Shown here piece after piece: positions 60,998 through 64,000 of a stretch of DNA of 64,000 nt (positions are counted from its first letter, which is position 1; every line of letters begins with the position of its first letter). The notes under the pieces were generated by a model, which ran no database searches, was not told the origin of the DNA, and saw only the letters and a program-made list of their open reading frames with translations. The translations under genes were made by a program, and so were the position numbers. Where the stretch lies: the NCBI GenBank assembly GCA_023664865.1, contig JAMPEU010000010.1, positions 1 to 64,000 on the forward strand. The letters run 5' to 3'. Source of the stretch: Butyrivibrio sp. Lineage in GTDB: Bacteria > Bacillota > Clostridia > Lachnospirales > Lachnospiraceae.

Positions 60998-62782
60998 CTA
61001 ATCAACCCGCCCTGAAATATTCATCTTTTCCGCCTCATACAAAATAAATTTTTGGTTAGAAAAAGTCTCAGCATATCCATATTCTTCCATGTAGTCTAAA
61101 ATCAATGAAAGTTTTGTAGCTTTCATGGCATCTTCCGCGGCATAAACATCCGTATCATGGCTTAAAATTACAACAGGCAGCTCTTTCCCTTCTGAAATTT
61201 CCCTCTTAAGTGCATCAAACGCCGCAGCCATGGTCTCTTCACTATATGACGCCAAATCACTCCACGGATTAAAACATGACGGCATTTCAAGATAAAAGCT
61301 CAGCGCAGGAATCTCGCCATATAGAATAACCTCTCTTCCGGCAAGATTTTTGTCCGAGACATATGCCGAAAGTTCTTTCATTTGTTCTGCCCTGTCGCTG
61401 CTCGTATATATGCCCTTAAGCACGGCATTGTTTTCAACTTTGGAATCCATCGCCTTATCTCTTTCAGATTCCACGAAAACATATCCTATTCCGAAACCGA
61501 CGCTCTGAACACAGAATAGGCATAAAAACGCAGCTCCCATCGCCTTAACCGCAAATAACCGCATATCATTTTTTCTGCACAGCCTGTATACATTCCACAA
61601 TACATAAGGCAGGGCAAGAAATAAATTGTTAATGCTTGTAAGCAGCCTGTTATTACTTCCAAGCGCGCTTATAAATAATGCCAATATTATCATGACTGCA
61701 AGCAGTTTCTCATTCTTTTCCGTTTTCTTTGAGAAAATACGCAGTATGCACACAAATATAGTCAGCATTAAAAATACTATGCCCAGCCTATATATTGCAC
61801 CATCACTGTTAAATTGAAAGTTAAAGCAATTTTTACTATAAAGCCATACTATTGCCGCTGCTGAAAAAAATATACATATTAATCGTTTTATCCATTTCCA
61901 AGACTTAGGGAAAAGAAAACACGCTATTACGCTGGGAACCATAAATATCAGAATCCTGTTAAGCCAATATAAATTCTGTATATAGTCACTAAATACTCCA
62001 TATAACATGGAAGACGCTTTATAATCCGCAGCGTTTTCCGTCATGGCAAACAGCCTTCTTATGCCCTCCACATAGCTCATAAATCCATACCGTAGTGATA
62101 TATATCCCAGCCATAATATAACGGCGCCGACATATCCGAGAAGGCAGAAACCTGTCTCCTGCATGACTTTTTTGATTTTCTTATGGCATATGCCCCCATA
62201 TGCCCATACCGCCACAATCAGGCCTGCCTCCGGCAGATTGGAGAAACGGACGAATATATTCGTGCCAAGCGCTGCTCCCGCGATTATCAGATATATTTCT
62301 TTTTCCTGCGTAAGTCCTTCATATACAAGCAGTATGCCCACAAGGAAAAACAAATATGTCATGTAATTATATAAGACCGCCGTAGGAGACCAACATAGGC
62401 TTATCGCCATCAGCTCGCCTGTGAATACTATTAACTCCGGTATTTCCAAACGTTTTGCCAGAAATCTATAAGAAATAAGCGCCAATGCGCTTACCAAAAG
62501 AGCTGTATATAAATTCATGAAAATGAGCGTATGGCCGCCCGGCAAAAGCGTCAGAATATGTCCTGTTACATTTGCCAGATATGTAGAAAAAAACCACATG
62601 GAATCCATGTGTTCAAGCCCAGAATATCTGAAATTAGCATAGTTATAGCCTGTATCCGCCAAATCCAGCCCCATATTTATATGGCGCAGAGGATATAGCA
62701 GCAAAATAAGCGGAAATATATATAGGCACGCTCTATAAATCTTAGAGTTCTTTAGGATATCCATATTCTTTAATTTATCCAT
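60998..62782 (-). CDS. Large membrane protein, candidate GT-C glycosyltransferase
   Basis: 594 residues, about twelve membrane segments and a soluble C-terminal tail (about 470-594). After helix 1 comes NMGLDLADTGYNYANF, with Asp residues in the first outer loop as in GT-C enzymes. The start at ATG 62782, 8 nt after AAGGA, overlaps the upstream acyltransferase gene by 8 nt; an earlier in-frame start has no site. No named family recognised. Pairing with an acyltransferase suggests a surface glycan that is both extended and O-acylated. Confidence 0.6.
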   Translation of the reverse strand: MDKLKNMDILKNSKIYRACLYIFPLILLLYPLRHINMGLDLADTGYNYANFRYSGLEHMDSMWFFSTYLANVTGHILTLLPGGHTLIFMNLYTALLVSALALISYRFLAKRLEIPELIVFTGELMAISLCWSPTAVLYNYMTYLFFLVGILLVYEGLTQEKEIYLIIAGAALGTNIFVRFSNLPEAGLIVAVWAYGGICHKKIKKVMQETGFCLLGYVGAVILWLGYISLRYGFMSYVEGIRRLFAMTENAADYKASSMLYGVFSDYIQNLYWLNRILIFMVPSVIACFLFPKSWKWIKRLICIFFSAAAIVWLYSKNCFNFQFNSDGAIYRLGIVFLMLTIFVCILRIFSKKTEKNEKLLAVMIILALFISALGSNNRLLTSINNLFLALPYVLWNVYRLCRKNDMRLFAVKAMGAAFLCLFCVQSVGFGIGYVFVESERDKAMDSKVENNAVLKGIYTSSDRAEQMKELSAYVSDKNLAGREVILYGEIPALSFYLEMPSCFNPWSDLASYSEETMAAAFDALKREISEGKELPVVILSHDTDVYAAEDAMKATKLSLILDYMEEYGYAETFSNQKFILYEAEKMNISGRVD

Positions 62783-63950
62783 GTATTTCGTCCTTTTTAT
62801 AGTCAATATTAAGTCCGTTCAGCCATTTAACAAAGCGCCTGTAAATGTTAATATTCATAAGCGCCGAATGTATTACGCCAAACAGCAAGCTCCTCAACAT
62901 GTCCAGAATAATACCTATTACAAATACCGATACTATCGCAAGTATTAATGTTGCAATTAAAGAAACAATGCCATGCGGTGCGCCTGTGATATTATAAAGC
63001 CAGCCTGTCCATTCATATCTTATTGCCATATGTTCATGCCACAGGTAAACACCGAGGGTATATGGCGCAATCCGGCATATAATGCGGCTGAGTGTGTAGC
63101 TTTTTATTTTTATGTAATAGAAACAATAGAATAATGCAACCGAAGCTAATAATACCAGAATATGATTGTAATCATAACAAATATCCAGTATTTGCTCCAG
63201 TTTACCTGTATTCATATATACAAATCGCAACAACAAAGTAATTCCCAAAATACATACTGCCGACGCTAAATAAACAAGCAGTGAACGTGCTGCATTTTTG
63301 AAAAACGGAATGCCATATATTCTTATATACGCGGCAATTAGGAAAATGCACAGATACCATATGCAGTCATATCCGCCCATGTCCGCTGCAAGCCTTACAG
63401 GAGCCACTGATTTAATAAGCGAGAACGCACAAATCATAATCACCAGCACGGTTTGAAACTGCCGTTTCGTCAGTCTCTTAATCCCTTGCGCCAATATAGG
63501 GGAAAATAAATACATAAATACATATGCCGTCATAAACCAGTAATGGTTCGTAGAAATTGGCAGGAATAACTGTGCCAGATAGTACATGGAAAATCCGCCT
63601 TCAGGTATATAGCCGAATACTGCTGCCACAATGCCTACTCCTATACTGTAAAACCATATTTGCAAAATAAGTGTAATCAAACGCTTCACTTTAAAACAGC
63701 TCTCTACCAAAAAATATCCGCTAAGCAGCATATAAATATTAACAGCCACGGACGCAAGCGCTTCAATCCCCCATGCAAGATAACCATATGCCGGAATTTC
63801 CGGCTGCTCTAACGCAACAAGACAGCCGCCTTTCCACAAAAAATGCAGCGCCACAACAAGCAGCATGGAAACGATTCTAAGCAGTTCCATGTTGTCAAGG
63901 CGGGGATTGGATACATTATTTGATTGTGTTTCCGTATTATTATCACACAT
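62775..63950 (-). CDS. Membrane acyltransferase family 3 (O-acetyltransferase-like)
   Basis: 391 residues with about ten membrane segments. RLDNMELLRIVSMLLVVALHF near the N-terminus carries the Arg and His of the acyltransferase-3 (OafA/WecH-like) family, and STNHYWFMTAYVFMYLFSPIL is also typical. These proteins move acyl groups, usually acetyl, onto surface sugars. ATG 63950 lies 8 nt after GGAGTG; the open frame upstream has no better start. The last 50 bases of the window (63951-64000) hold only its leader. Confidence 0.85.
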   Translation of the reverse strand: MCDNNTETQSNNVSNPRLDNMELLRIVSMLLVVALHFLWKGGCLVALEQPEIPAYGYLAWGIEALASVAVNIYMLLSGYFLVESCFKVKRLITLILQIWFYSIGVGIVAAVFGYIPEGGFSMYYLAQLFLPISTNHYWFMTAYVFMYLFSPILAQGIKRLTKRQFQTVLVIMICAFSLIKSVAPVRLAADMGGYDCIWYLCIFLIAAYIRIYGIPFFKNAARSLLVYLASAVCILGITLLLRFVYMNTGKLEQILDICYDYNHILVLLASVALFYCFYYIKIKSYTLSRIICRIAPYTLGVYLWHEHMAIRYEWTGWLYNITGAPHGIVSLIATLILAIVSVFVIGIILDMLRSLLFGVIHSALMNINIYRRFVKWLNGLNIDYKKDEIHG

Positions 63951-64000
63951 GCTTATCACTCCAATATGCAATATACCACTGCTGGAACACAAAATATGAC

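Overview
The window looks like a chromosomal piece of a Gram-positive member of the Clostridia, most likely Lachnospiraceae. The case rests on gene content: SpoVT, an LCP ligase, GHKL/LytTR two-component pairs, an AgrBD cassette, GH25 lysozymes with bacterial Ig-like domains, moderate-to-low GC by eye and strong GGAGG-type ribosome binding sites. I cannot fix the species. I see no rRNA, tRNA, CRISPR array, phage or IS transposase. Almost all of the window builds, exports, anchors or decorates a cell-surface polysaccharide.

Region 1 (1-5,240, minus): the 5' part of an HtrA-like protease, glmS, a rhamnosyltransferase-like GT2 and an LCP ligase with its own promoter. Region 2 (5,329-25,700, minus): a long probable operon headed by a 973-residue GH25 protein with a very acidic cytoplasmic repeat. 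It continues with rfbB, rfbA, a second GH25 protein, rfbC, an ABC exporter (Wzm/Wzt type with a C-terminal cargo domain), a methyltransferase-kinase fusion like the chain-capping enzyme WbdD, three large GT2 enzymes, phosphoglucomutase and the initiating polyprenyl-phosphate sugar transferase. Together these suggest an initiate, extend, cap, recognise-and-export logic, followed by LCP attachment to peptidoglycan.

Region 3 (25,849-32,279): a small zinc-ribbon protein and an SGNH-like membrane protein on the plus strand, then a minus-strand operon for UDP-glucuronate/UDP-galacturonate (ugd, epimerase) with a GtrA flippase and two membrane proteins. Region 4 (32,320-38,815): a quorum-sensing island. 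agrB and a 42-codon agrD lie between two GHKL kinases, with two LytTR regulators and two small XRE regulators beyond. It holds a LytTR-type direct repeat, a 149-bp near-palindrome, a 29-bp tandem repeat and twin inverted-repeat operators. The predicted peptide has Ser, not Cys, at the ring position, so it would be a lactone.

Region 5 (38,820-52,047, minus): an O-antigen ligase/polymerase-like protein, several multi-spanning proteins of GT-C type, a polyprenyl-phosphate GT2, a GNAT and an RffA-type aminotransferase. This suggests a Fuc4NAc-like sugar and membrane-side glycosylation. Region 6 (52,054-63,950): glgP, a type-2-like ileS, two small exported proteins, a DegV protein, spoVT, another GT-C-like protein and an acyltransferase. 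Annotation is by eye from translated sequence and motif knowledge; no database search was run.
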